This document shows, in pieces, positions 1-8,478 of a DNA stretch of 64,000 nucleotides. The stretch spans positions 310,001-374,000 of the forward strand of contig NZ_BDAV01000009.1 in NCBI RefSeq assembly GCF_001612635.1, read 5' to 3'. The notes under the pieces are model-generated. The model was not told the origin of the DNA. It was given only the letters and a program-made list of their open reading frames with translations, and searched no databases. The stretch comes from Nocardia africana NBRC 100379 (GTDB taxonomy: Bacteria > Actinomycetota > Actinomycetes > Mycobacteriales > Mycobacteriaceae). Numbering within the stretch: the stretch's first letter is position 1; every line of letters starts with the position of its first letter. The translations under genes were made by a program, and so were the position numbers.

Positions 1-387
1 GGCGTGGCGCTGATCGCCCGGTTCGCGCGGGTGATGCGCTCGGAAGTGCTGCGGGTGCGCCGCGCACCCTACGTGGAGGCGGCGTTCGCGTCCGGAGTGC
101 GCTGGCACACCGTGCTTCTTCGCCACATCCTGCGCACCGCGTACGCGCCGGTCGCCGCGCTGGCCGCGGTCGAGTTCGGTGTCGCGGTCCTGGCGATCTC
201 GTCGCTGAGCTTCCTCGGCTACGGTGCCGCGCCGCCGACCCCGGAATGGGGGTCGCTGATCTCGGAGGGCCGCAACTACCTGGTGCTCGCCTGGTGGATG
301 ACCACCCTGCCCGGCCTGGTGATCGTCGCGGTGGTGCTCGCCGCCCAGCGCATCGGCCGCGCGATCGGGAACACGGAGGACCGATGA
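1..387 (+). CDS. ABC transporter permease of the dipeptide/oligopeptide type (OppC/DppC), C-terminal part
   Basis: This is the last ~128 residues of a membrane permease whose start lies before the window. The stretch around residues 20-45 has the EAA-loop pattern of binding-protein-dependent permeases, where the cytoplasmic ATPase docks (EAAFASG, then a conserved RHILR). Two hydrophobic segments follow (around 55-75 and 95-115), with the WGSLISEGR stretch common in OppC/DppC. It would form half of an inner-membrane channel for a peptide-like or nickel-like substrate. The TGA stop overlaps an ATG at 384, which opens a small leader frame ahead of the fused ATPase gene. The family is clear; the substrate is not. 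Confidence 0.85.
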   Translation, partial: GVALIARFARVMRSEVLRVRRAPYVEAAFASGVRWHTVLLRHILRTAYAPVAALAAVEFGVAVLAISSLSFLGYGAAPPTPEWGSLISEGRNYLVLAWWMTTLPGLVIVAVVLAAQRIGRAIGNTEDR

Positions 388-509
388 GACATACTCGCGC
401 AGCCTCTCGTCGGTCCGACCGGGTGCGGGTGTCCCGCAGGACACGAGGACCGATGAGACACACTCGCGCAGCCTCTCGTCGGTCCGACCGGGTGCGGGTG
501 TCCCGCAAG
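371..509 (+). repeat. Tandem duplication of a 69-70 nt unit ahead of the ABC ATPase gene
   Basis: Two copies (371-440 and 441-509) are nearly identical; the first has one extra G near its 5' end. Each copy carries an ATG (384 and 453) exactly 69 nt apart, so a single frame stays open through both. The final copy runs into the Shine-Dalgarno sequence CAGGAGG at 513-519 of the ATPase gene. The unit includes the end of the permease gene, so the duplication probably arose in the permease-ATPase junction. It is too short and has too few copies to be a CRISPR array. Confidence 0.9.
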
Positions 510-527
510 ACACAGGAGGGGCGATGA
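384..527 (+). CDS. Possible small coupled leader ORF (47 codons, internally duplicated)
   Basis: The frame starts at an ATG overlapping the permease stop (ATGA) and ends at a TGA at 525-527 that overlaps the ATG of the ATPase gene. It encodes an Arg-rich 23-residue unit twice; a second in-frame ATG at 453 would give a 24-residue peptide containing DRVRV and ending QEGR. A closely similar peptide frame ends the same way just before cbbL at the other end of the window. It may be a translated leader that couples translation of the two ABC genes, or a relic of a gene end. Whether it is translated is unknown. Confidence 0.4.
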   Translation: MRHTRAASRRSDRVRVSRRTRGPMRHTRAASRRSDRVRVSRKTQEGR

Positions 528-2140
528 TGAGCGACGACACCTTGTTGCGGGTCGATGATCTGCACGTTCGCTACGGCGGCACGGCGGTGGACGCGGTGTC
601 GGGTGCGACGCTCGAGATCGCGCGCGGGGAGACCGTCGCGCTGGTCGGTGAGTCGGGTTCGGGCAAATCCACACTCGCCCATGCCGTGATCGGCCTGCTG
701 CCCGACTCCGCGGAGGTATCCGGCGGCGGAATCGTCTTCGACGGCCACCGGCTCGACACCGCGTCGGATCGCACGCTGCGCGGCCTCCGGGGCGCGCGTA
801 TCGGACTCGTCCCGCAGGATCCCGGGACGTCGCTGAATCCGGTGCAGCGCATCGGCGATCAGGTGGCCGAGGTGTTGCGCATCCATCGGCGGGCCGATCG
901 CCGCACGGCACGGCTGGAGGCGGTCCGGTTGCTCACCGAGGCGGGCCTGGACCGCCCGGAGGTGCGGGCGCGGCAGTATCCGCAGGATCTGTCCGGTGGA
1001 CAACGTCAGCGGGTGCTGATCGCGATCGCGCTGGCCTGCGAACCGGAACTGGTGATCGCCGACGAGCCGACCAGCGCCCTGGACGTCACCGTGCAGCGCC
1101 GCATCCTCGACCACCTCGCCGACCGCACCGCGCAGCTCGGCACCGCGGTCCTGCTGATCACCCACGACCTCGCGGTGGCCGCCGACCGCGCCGATCGGAT
1201 CGTGGTGATGCGCCACGGCCGGATCGTCGAAACCGGAACCACCACAGCCGTTCTCACCGATCCGCAGCACGAATACACCGCCGAGCTGCTCGCCGCCGCG
1301 CCGAGTGCCGAGACACCGGTGCGCCGAGCGCGCCCGCGGGCCGAACGCCCCTTGCTGGTGGCGACGGGGCTGCGTAAGAGTTTCCGCATGGCGCGGGGTG
1401 TGCGCACCGATGCGGTCGACGATGTGTCACTGGATCTCGATCGCGGCGAAACGCTCGCCCTGGTCGGCGAATCCGGCTCCGGCAAGACCACCACCGCGCG
1501 CATCCTCGCCAGGTTGTCGACACCCGATGCGGGCAGCATCCGCTTCGACGGGCGCGACGTCGCCCGTTTGCGCGGCGCCGGGCTGCGGGAGTTTCGCCGG
1601 CGCGTCCAGGTGGTGTACCAGAACCCGTACACGTCACTGAATCCCACCCTGAGCGTCGCGAAGATCGTGGGAGAACCGTTGCAGGCCTTCGGAATCGGCG
1701 ATCGTCGCGAACGCCGCGCCCGGGTCGCCGAACTGCTCGAGCAGGTGGCGCTGCCGGGTGACGTGGCCGGCCGGCGCCCGGATCGGCTGTCGGGCGGGCA
1801 GCGGCAGCGCGTCGCGATCGCCCGGGCGCTGGCGCTGCGGCCGGATGTGCTGGTGCTGGACGAACCGGTGTCGGCGCTCGATGTCGGGGTGCAGGCCCAG
1901 ATTCTGGCGTTGCTGGAGCGATTGCAGGCCGAGCTCGAGCTGAGCTATCTGTTCATCTCCCACGATCTGGCCGTGGTGCGCCGCATCAGCGACCGCGTCG
2001 CGGTGATGCGGGAGGGCCGGATCGTCGAAACAGCCGCCACCGCAATGCTGTTCGACGATCCACGGCACGAGTACACGCGGGAGTTGCTGGCCGCGGTGCC
2101 GGGCGGGTTCGCGCGGCCGGCGATCGAGCGGTCCGCCTGA
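524..2140 (+). CDS. Fused dipeptide/oligopeptide ABC transporter ATPase (DppD-DppF type)
   Basis: This 538-residue cytoplasmic protein carries two complete ABC ATPase domains in one chain. Domain 1 has Walker A GESGSGKST at 42-50, signature LSGGQRQRV and Walker B ending DEPTSALD. Domain 2 has GESGSGKTT, another LSGGQRQRVAIARA and DEPVSALD. Each half ends with the short helical region of the Opp/Dpp subfamily. The two halves would form the nucleotide-binding pair that drives the permease encoded upstream. Start choice is ATG 524, or the adjacent ATG 527, behind CAGGAGG at 513-519. The monooxygenase genes downstream suggest import of a compound that those enzymes then cleave. Confidence 0.93.
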   Translation: MMSDDTLLRVDDLHVRYGGTAVDAVSGATLEIARGETVALVGESGSGKSTLAHAVIGLLPDSAEVSGGGIVFDGHRLDTASDRTLRGLRGARIGLVPQDPGTSLNPVQRIGDQVAEVLRIHRRADRRTARLEAVRLLTEAGLDRPEVRARQYPQDLSGGQRQRVLIAIALACEPELVIADEPTSALDVTVQRRILDHLADRTAQLGTAVLLITHDLAVAADRADRIVVMRHGRIVETGTTTAVLTDPQHEYTAELLAAAPSAETPVRRARPRAERPLLVATGLRKSFRMARGVRTDAVDDVSLDLDRGETLALVGESGSGKTTTARILARLSTPDAGSIRFDGRDVARLRGAGLREFRRRVQVVYQNPYTSLNPTLSVAKIVGEPLQAFGIGDRRERRARVAELLEQVALPGDVAGRRPDRLSGGQRQRVAIARALALRPDVLVLDEPVSALDVGVQAQILALLERLQAELELSYLFISHDLAVVRRISDRVAVMREGRIVETAATAMLFDDPRHEYTRELLAAVPGGFARPAIERSA

Positions 2141-2149
2141 GGGCACGAG

Positions 2150-3229
2150 CTATACCTCGTCGGAGCCGGACGGCTCGTCGTCGCTCGCCTCGGTCTGCCG
2201 GTCCCGCCACAGCCAGAACACTGCGGACGCGACCAGCGACCACCCGGCGAGCACCAGATACGGGAAGATGTGCTGATGGCCGGAGAAGTACACCGCGGTG
2301 TGCTGGGCGTTGACCGAGGCGCCCGGCGGTAGCCAGCGGCCGATCGCCCCGAGTACGGACGGCAGCAGCGGCCACGACACCGCGCCGCCGGAGGACGGGT
2401 TGCCGAGCAGCACCATCACACCCCAGGTCGGGATCATCGCCCAGCGCCCGAACAGCGCGTTGAACATCGAGAAGATCATGCCCGAGGTGAACATGGTGAA
2501 CGCCAGAATTCCCCACGACTGCACGAACGGCAGGGACAGTGCGCCCAGCCACCAGTCCACCACGGCGGCGATCGCGAACCCGCCCAGCAGGGCGTAGGCG
2601 ACGGTGAATCCGATCCGCTGTACCGCACTGAGCGCACCGGCGTGCACGCCGAGCTGGATGGCGCCGATGAAGCCGATGATCACCGCCGCCAGGGTGATGT
2701 AGAAGATCGCCAATCCGCGCGGATCCCCCGGCTGGAGCGGATTGATATCGCTCACCGCAATAGGGATCCGGGTCCGGCGGCTCGCCTCGGCGGACGCTTG
2801 GACGACCACCTGGGCTACCGACGAACCGGACGCACCCGAAATATCGACCGGGATCCGTTCGGTCGTGCGCACGTCCAGAATGGCGAACACCCGCTGCGAT
2901 TCCACGGCCTCGCGCGCCGCTTCCGGGGTGTCGTAGTGCAGCGGACGCAGGGAACCGTTCAGAGCCTGATCCATGGTGTCGAGGAAGCGCTGATCGGGTG
3001 GCGGTACCGCGGTGCCCGCATCGACGATCGCGATGGGGATCCGGTGCGGTGTCGGATTGGCGAGGATGTAGGTGTAGGAGCCGGCGAACAGTCCGGCCGC
3101 GATCGCCAGAATGAACACCAGCACCGTCGCCGGCAGATACGGCGAGTGCCGGTAGCGGTGCCAGCGGCCGCGCCATCCGGTCGGCGCCACCGGCACCGCG
3201 GCCGGGGTGTTCCGCTCGTTGTCGGACAT
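2150..3229 (-). CDS. Membrane protein resembling ABC-2/YhgE-type permeases
   Basis: The 359-residue protein has an N-terminal transmembrane helix (about 35-58), an extracytoplasmic domain of about 130 residues and four to six further helices in the C-terminal half. This is the layout of DUF3533/YhgE-Pip and ABC-2-type membrane proteins. No ATPase is paired with it here. The start ATG follows AAGGTGG. It is convergent with the ABC ATPase gene, only nine bases away. Function is unknown; export of a hydrophobic compound is a guess from the architecture. Confidence 0.6.
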   Translation of the reverse strand: MSDNERNTPAAVPVAPTGWRGRWHRYRHSPYLPATVLVFILAIAAGLFAGSYTYILANPTPHRIPIAIVDAGTAVPPPDQRFLDTMDQALNGSLRPLHYDTPEAAREAVESQRVFAILDVRTTERIPVDISGASGSSVAQVVVQASAEASRRTRIPIAVSDINPLQPGDPRGLAIFYITLAAVIIGFIGAIQLGVHAGALSAVQRIGFTVAYALLGGFAIAAVVDWWLGALSLPFVQSWGILAFTMFTSGMIFSMFNALFGRWAMIPTWGVMVLLGNPSSGGAVSWPLLPSVLGAIGRWLPPGASVNAQHTAVYFSGHQHIFPYLVLAGWSLVASAVFWLWRDRQTEASDDEPSGSDEV

Positions 3230-3495
3230 GCCGCCACCTTAGAAGCCCGTAACCCCCGGACATCCGGAAGCAGCCGGGAACGGCGGCGCCGCGCATCGCG
3301 ACCTCCGGGCCGCTTCGGCTCCCCGCCGATCGCGCCGGCCGCAAGAATAGAATTCACCACGATCGAGAGTGCTGACGCCGCAGGCGATTTCTCCTAGTTT
3401 GAGCTTCTGCCCATCCGGCGATCGCGGGACATCTCCGCTTCCCACGAACCGCGATTCGGCGGTGTCTCTCCTGTCGATCGAAAGGACGCCTTCGC

Positions 3496-4578
3496 ATGTC
3501 GTCGTTCCCGCCTCTGCTCGGGGTGGAATTGTCCGGCACGGGTACGCACCCGGCGTCGTGGCGGCGGGCCGACTCCCGCGCCGAAGAGCTGTTCACGCCC
3601 GGTTACTGGCTCGACGCGATCATCGCCGCGGACCGGGCCGGACTCGACTTCGTCTTCCTCCCGGACTCCTTCGGCGTGGACGCCGGCGGTTACGGGCCGG
3701 TCGACGCGATCGCGCTCGCGGCCCGCGCCGCCGCGGCGACCCGGACCATCGGCCTGATCCCGCAGGCGACGGTCACTCACACCGAGCCGTTCCATGTGTC
3801 CAAGGCGATCGCCGCCCTCGACTACGCCACCCACAGCCGGGCGGGCTGGGAGGTCGCGGTCTCCTCCGACCCCGAGCAGACGAAACTCTTCGGACGCAAG
3901 CAGCCGCAGGACGACGCCTCGCTGTGGCGCGAGGCCGACGAGACGATCGAGGTGGTGACCCGGCTGTGGGACAGCTGGGAGGACGACGCCGAGATCCGCG
4001 ATCTCGCGACCGGCCGGTTCATCGACCGCGACCGATTGCACTACATCGATTTCGAGGGCGAGAACTTCTCCGTCAAGGGCCCCTCGATCACCCCCCGCCC
4101 GCCGCAGGGGCAACCGCCGATAGCGGTGCGCGCCCAGTCGGCCGCGAGCACCCGTCTCGCCGTGCATCGTGCCGATCTGATCCGGATCAGCGCCGCCGAC
4201 CTCGACGAGGCCGCAGCCCTGCGCGCCCGGCTGCGCTCCGCGGTCGCCGCCGCCGGCCGGACGCCCGACGAGGTGCGAATCCTGCTCGACGTCGACGTAC
4301 ATCTGGCCGCGACCGAGGAGCTGGCGCACACCGAACTCGACCAGCTGGACGCGTGGGGCCCGGCGGCCCCGTCCGCGACCGTGCGCCACCTCGGCACCGC
4401 CGACGGGCTGCACGCGCTGCTCGACCGGACCCAGCGTGCGTGCGCCGCCGATGGTCTGGTGGTGCGGCCGCTGGCGGTGCCCGCGTTCAGCGCCGCGCTC
4501 GTCCGGCCGGCGCGCAGCCTGCGCGCCCGGATCGGTCTGACGCGCCCCGTCAACCGCTACGCACTCGCCCGAGGATGA
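3496..4578 (+). CDS. LLM-class flavin-dependent oxidoreductase (luciferase-like monooxygenase)
   Basis: This 360-residue protein fits the bacterial luciferase-like TIM-barrel fold: an early segment LDFVFLPDSF, the ATRTIGLIPQ strand and a WEVAVSS stretch typical of FMN-dependent NtaA/SnaA-related enzymes. It would use reduced flavin from a separate reductase to oxygenate a small organic substrate, often with C-S or C-N bond cleavage. It is the first of three overlapping LLM genes; its stop overlaps the next start at 4575. AAAGGAC precedes the ATG. The substrate is not evident. Confidence 0.85.
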   Translation: MSSFPPLLGVELSGTGTHPASWRRADSRAEELFTPGYWLDAIIAADRAGLDFVFLPDSFGVDAGGYGPVDAIALAARAAAATRTIGLIPQATVTHTEPFHVSKAIAALDYATHSRAGWEVAVSSDPEQTKLFGRKQPQDDASLWREADETIEVVTRLWDSWEDDAEIRDLATGRFIDRDRLHYIDFEGENFSVKGPSITPRPPQGQPPIAVRAQSAASTRLAVHRADLIRISAADLDEAAALRARLRSAVAAAGRTPDEVRILLDVDVHLAATEELAHTELDQLDAWGPAAPSATVRHLGTADGLHALLDRTQRACAADGLVVRPLAVPAFSAALVRPARSLRARIGLTRPVNRYALARG

Positions 4579-5945
4579 GGATGCCGAAACAACAGGTACG
4601 CAAGCAGATTCACCTGGCCGCCCACTTCCCGGGGGTGAACAACACCACGGTGTGGAGCGTGCCGGAATCGGGCAGTCAGATCGAGTTCGACTCCTTCGTC
4701 CACCTGGCCCGCACCGCAGAGCGCGGACTGTTCGACTTCTTCTTCCTCGCCGAGGGGCTGCGGCTGCGCGAACACCGCGGCCGGATCTTCGACCTCGACG
4801 TGGTCGGTCGTCCCGACACCTTCACCGTGCTCAATGCCCTCGCCGGGGTCACCACGCATCTCGGCCTGGCCGGCACGATCAACACCACGTTCAACGAACC
4901 CTTCGAGCTCGCACGGCAATTCGGTAGCCTGGACCACCTCTCGGGAGGGCGGGCCGCCTGGAACGCGGTCACCTCCTCCGACGCGTTCACCGGTGAGAAT
5001 TTCCGCCGTGGCGGCTATCTGGACCACTCGCAGCGCTATGTGCGCGCGGCGGAAGTGGTCGACGCGACCCGCGCGATCTGGGACAGTCGCGCCGGCGGGG
5101 CGCCGGTCGTCGACCGCGAACGCGGGGTGTTCGGCGGCCCGGCGCCCCGATTCAGTTATCGCGGAACACAATTCGACATCGAGGGCGTCTACGGGTTACC
5201 GGCGAGCCCGCAGGGATATCCGGTGCAGATCCAGGCCGGTGATTCCGAGGAGGGCCGGGAATTCGCCGCCGCGAAGGCCGACGCGATCTTCAGCCGTCAC
5301 GGCGAACTCGAGGACGGACGCCGGTTCTACACCGACATCAAGACCCGGCTCGCGAAGTACGGCCGTCGCCGCGACGATCTGAAGATCCTGCCCGCCGCGA
5401 CCTTCGTGCTCGGTGACAGCGAGTCCGACGCGCAGGAGCGGGCCCGCGAGATCCGGCTGCGGCAGGTGGGGCCGCAGACGGCGATCGCGTTCCTCGAACA
5501 GGTCTGGGGCCGTGATCTTTCCGGCTACGACCCCGACGGGCCGCTGCCCGAGATCGATCCGGTCGACAACGCGACCATCACCCGCGGGCGCGTCCGGCAC
5601 GCCAAGGACCCGCGCGCGATCGCGGAGGACTGGCGCGCCAAGGCGGAGGCGGAGAAGCTGAGCATCCGGGAGCTGATCATCGAGGTGACCGCGCGCCAGC
5701 AGTTCGTCGGCACGCCCGCCCAGGTCGCCACGGAGATCGATCGGTACGTGCAGTCCGACGCCGCCGACGGATTCGTGCTGGTTCCGCATCTCACGCCCGC
5801 CGGACTCGACGAATTCGTCGACAAGGTCGTTCCCGAACTTCAGGAGCTGGGCAGTTTCCGAACCGAATACACCGGTGTGACCCTGCGCGAACATCTGGGG
5901 CTGCGCCATCCGCATCGCGGCAGCGAAGGAGTGCGAGCGTCATGA
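4575..5945 (+). CDS. NtaA/SnaA/DszA-family FMN-dependent monooxygenase
   Basis: About 456 residues, the usual size for nitrilotriacetate/dibenzothiophene-sulfone monooxygenases. The N-terminal HLAAHFPGVNNTTVW segment, the FDFFFLAEGL strand and the LAR(Q)FGSLDHLSGGRAAWN motif are characteristic of this family. It uses FMNH2 and O2 and normally needs a partner flavin reductase, which is not in the window. The ATG at 4575 overlaps the upstream stop (ATGA); ATG 4581, which lies directly after GAGG, is an alternative start. The much longer open frame upstream of 4575 merely runs through the previous gene in another phase. Confidence 0.88.
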   Translation: MRMPKQQVRKQIHLAAHFPGVNNTTVWSVPESGSQIEFDSFVHLARTAERGLFDFFFLAEGLRLREHRGRIFDLDVVGRPDTFTVLNALAGVTTHLGLAGTINTTFNEPFELARQFGSLDHLSGGRAAWNAVTSSDAFTGENFRRGGYLDHSQRYVRAAEVVDATRAIWDSRAGGAPVVDRERGVFGGPAPRFSYRGTQFDIEGVYGLPASPQGYPVQIQAGDSEEGREFAAAKADAIFSRHGELEDGRRFYTDIKTRLAKYGRRRDDLKILPAATFVLGDSESDAQERAREIRLRQVGPQTAIAFLEQVWGRDLSGYDPDGPLPEIDPVDNATITRGRVRHAKDPRAIAEDWRAKAEAEKLSIRELIIEVTARQQFVGTPAQVATEIDRYVQSDAADGFVLVPHLTPAGLDEFVDKVVPELQELGSFRTEYTGVTLREHLGLRHPHRGSEGVRAS

Positions 5946-7075
5946 CCGTGCCGTTGTCGATTCTGGATCTCTCCCCCGTCAGCGCCGGATCCACACCGCG
6001 GCAGGCGCTGCGCAACACCATCGACCTGGCCCGGCACGCCGAGTCGTGGGGGTATCGCCGATTCTGGGTCGCCGAACACCATTTCGTCGCGGTGGCCTCC
6101 TCGGCGCCGACCACGCTCATCGCGTTGATCGCGGCCGCGACCGACAACATCCGGGTCGGCTCGGCCGCCGTGCAGGCCGGCCACCACACCTCCGCGGCGG
6201 TGGTGGAGGCGTTCGGCACCATCGACGCGCTGTATCCGGGACGGCTTGATCTCGGTCTGGGGCGCTCGGCGCATCGAATCGCCGAAGTGCGCTCGGCGGG
6301 GGTGAAACCGGTGCCCGCGCCCGACCGCCCGACCCGGGTGCGCGACGGTGTGGTGATCCCACCGCCGTTCAGTCCCGGACGGCTGCTCGACACCACCCGG
6401 CTGGCGGCGAGTTTCGAGGCGCTGCAACTGCCCGGGACCCAGCCGCTGGACTACGGCCGTCAGGTGCGTGAGATCCGCGACCTGCTGACCGGGAACTACC
6501 GCAGCTCGGAAGGTGTGGCCCTGCACGCGGTTCCGGGTGAGGGCGCCGAGGTGCAGCTGTGGCTGTTCGGCAGTTCCGGTGGGGAGAGTGCCCAGCTGGC
6601 GGGGCGGCTCGGGCTGCCGTTCGCGGCCAACTACCACGTCTCGCCCGGCACGATCGTGGAGACGGTGGAGGCGTACCGCGCCGCCTTCCGGCCCTCGGCG
6701 GTGCTCGACCGGCCGTATCTGGTGGTCTCGGCGGATGTGGTGGTCGCCGACGACGACGCGACCGCCACCCATCTGGCCTCGACCTACGGCCACTGGGTCT
6801 ACAGCATTCGCAGCGGCGCCGGGGCGGCCGAATACCTCGACCCCGATACCGCTCCTCCGCTGACCGAACAGCAGCAGCGCCTGGTGCACGATCGCGTCAC
6901 CACCCAGTTCGTCGGCGCACCGGGTTCGGTGGCCGAACGGCTCTCGGCGCTGCAGCAGTTGACCGGCGCCGACGAACTCGTCGTCACCAGCGTCACCTAC
7001 CGGCACGAGGACCGGCTGCGTTCGCACGAACTGCTCGCCGCCGAATGGGGGTTACCGCAGATCCGCGCGGCCTAG
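5942..7075 (+). CDS. MsnO8-type LLM-class oxidoreductase
   Basis: The 377-residue protein has luciferase-like strands (SILDLSPVSAG at the N-terminus, RRFWVAEHH, IRVGSAAVQAGHHT, GRLDLGLGRS) that mark the MsnO8 group. It overlaps the preceding gene by four bases and is probably co-translated. Three distinct LLM enzymes in one operon next to an ABC importer suggest stepwise oxidation of an imported organosulfur or amine compound. This role is inferred from family and context only. Confidence 0.85.
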   Translation: MTVPLSILDLSPVSAGSTPRQALRNTIDLARHAESWGYRRFWVAEHHFVAVASSAPTTLIALIAAATDNIRVGSAAVQAGHHTSAAVVEAFGTIDALYPGRLDLGLGRSAHRIAEVRSAGVKPVPAPDRPTRVRDGVVIPPPFSPGRLLDTTRLAASFEALQLPGTQPLDYGRQVREIRDLLTGNYRSSEGVALHAVPGEGAEVQLWLFGSSGGESAQLAGRLGLPFAANYHVSPGTIVETVEAYRAAFRPSAVLDRPYLVVSADVVVADDDATATHLASTYGHWVYSIRSGAGAAEYLDPDTAPPLTEQQQRLVHDRVTTQFVGAPGSVAERLSALQQLTGADELVVTSVTYRHEDRLRSHELLAAEWGLPQIRAA

Positions 7076-7151
7076 GAGCTACTTTGCGCGGCCGATGAGT
7101 TTCGGCGGCGGAAGGAGTCTTCTCAGCAGACGCAATCGCAGAGGAGTCTTC

Positions 7152-8015
7152 ATGCCGCTTCAGAGTCGACGCTCGCCCGAGCATCTGGTCACCGTCGGTG
7201 ACGCCGAGATGTGTGTGACCACCTTCGGAGACCGGCGGCGGCCTGCCGCGGTGCTGCCCAGTACGTCGGGACTCTTCTGGGAGGACGAGTTCTGCGACCG
7301 GTTGGCCGCCGCCGGCCGGTTCGTGCTTCGCTACGACATCCGTGACACCGGCCGGTCGACTGCCTATCCGACCGGCGCGCCCGGGTACACCTTGCGTGAC
7401 CTGGCCTCCGACCTCATCGGGCTGATGGATCTCTTCGAGCTGCCGCGAGCCCACCTGGTGGGTTTCTCGGTGGCCGGCTGGATCTGTCAACTCGCCGCGC
7501 TCGACCACCGCGATCGCGTGTCCGCCCTGACCTTGATCAACACCAGGCCGACGTCTCCTGGCCCGGCGGATCCCGATCTGCCCGACCACTCCGACCGGAT
7601 CATGGGCTTCTTCGCCGCGACACCCGCCCCGGACTGGTCCGACCGGGAGGCGGTGATCGACTACCGCGTCGAACAGGCCCGGACCCTGTCGGGCGCACAT
7701 GGATTCGACGAACAGCAGGCACGACAGCAGGCGGCGCGCACGGTCGATCGCACCACCGACATGGGCTCGAGCGTGCTCAACCTGGCCTTCGTCGATGCGG
7801 GCGAGCGCTGGCGTGAGCGTCTGGGCGAGCTCACCGTCCCGACCCTCGTCGTCCACGGCACCGACGACCCGTTCTTCCCCTACGGCAACGGTCAGGCCAT
7901 GGCCCGGGAGATCCCGGGCGCCGAACTACTCCCCCTGCCCGGCATCGGGCACGAGCTGCCGGCGTCCACGTGGGATCGACTGCTCGTCGCCATGCTCGCA
8001 CTCCAGGACGCGTAG
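7152..8015 (+). CDS. Alpha/beta hydrolase
   Basis: This 287-residue protein has the alpha/beta hydrolase fold: a strand leading to YDIRDTGRS, the nucleophile elbow GFSVAG, an acidic residue in the VHGTDDPFFP strand and a C-terminal GIGHELP His. The elbow is GFSVA rather than the usual GxSxG, so the glycine after the variable position is replaced by alanine. I place the start at ATG 7152 behind GAGGAG; a longer frame from 7095 lacks a ribosome site. It follows the LLM genes by 76 nt and may act on their product. The substrate is unknown. Confidence 0.83.
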   Translation: MPLQSRRSPEHLVTVGDAEMCVTTFGDRRRPAAVLPSTSGLFWEDEFCDRLAAAGRFVLRYDIRDTGRSTAYPTGAPGYTLRDLASDLIGLMDLFELPRAHLVGFSVAGWICQLAALDHRDRVSALTLINTRPTSPGPADPDLPDHSDRIMGFFAATPAPDWSDREAVIDYRVEQARTLSGAHGFDEQQARQQAARTVDRTTDMGSSVLNLAFVDAGERWRERLGELTVPTLVVHGTDDPFFPYGNGQAMAREIPGAELLPLPGIGHELPASTWDRLLVAMLALQDA

Positions 8016-8478
8016 TCACGGGCGCGCCCTGGAAGCTCCGCGGTTCCGTCGGTGCTGATGTCGCCGGCGTGCGTGTTCCCGGTTGCCGCGATCGTGCTGA
8101 GCTCGGTAGCTGCCATCGCTGGTCGACCGCACGCCGAGCCCGGGTGGCACGCGCGGATCCGTGAGTCGGATGTCCGCCGAGTCGACCCGGGCGGTCCGGC
8201 GGCGCGTCGATCTCGGCCGCGGCGCGGGTCGTCTTCCGGGGCGCGTGTCGATGATCGCCCGGTGAATGCTCCGGGGCAGGTGGCGGGTCCGCCGCCCCGC
8301 CCGGGCGGGCTGTCGCCTGCGTCGTCGATCCGCGACGAGGTCCGCCGGCACGAGCGATATCGAACCGAATCCGTTGTGGCACTTCGCCTTGTCGCCCTAC
8401 GGGTTCGGCTCGATATCGCAAACCGAATGCCCGGATTGCCGCAGTCGCGTTAAACTGCTTGGGAGATAGGCGGTTTCG
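8016..8478. other. Gene-free stretch before the terpene synthase gene, containing an inverted repeat
   Basis: No convincing gene lies here; the open frames on both strands look like shadows of GC-rich DNA. The notable element is an imperfect inverted repeat, 8355-8372 against 8401-8418, 16 of 18 positions complementary with a 28-nt spacer. Each arm contains the palindrome CGATATCG. It ends about 60 nt before the terpene synthase start, so it is a candidate operator. A TAAACT hexamer at 8451-8456 could serve as a -10 element, but no clear -35 accompanies it. Confidence 0.5.

Noticed and set aside
371..509. CRISPR-like direct repeats
   Set aside because: Only two adjacent copies with no spacers and no cas genes.
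3369..4574. Long open frame extending the second monooxygenase upstream by 400 codons
   Set aside because: It runs through the first monooxygenase gene in another phase and encodes Arg/Pro-rich sequence. The conserved protein starts at 4575/4581.
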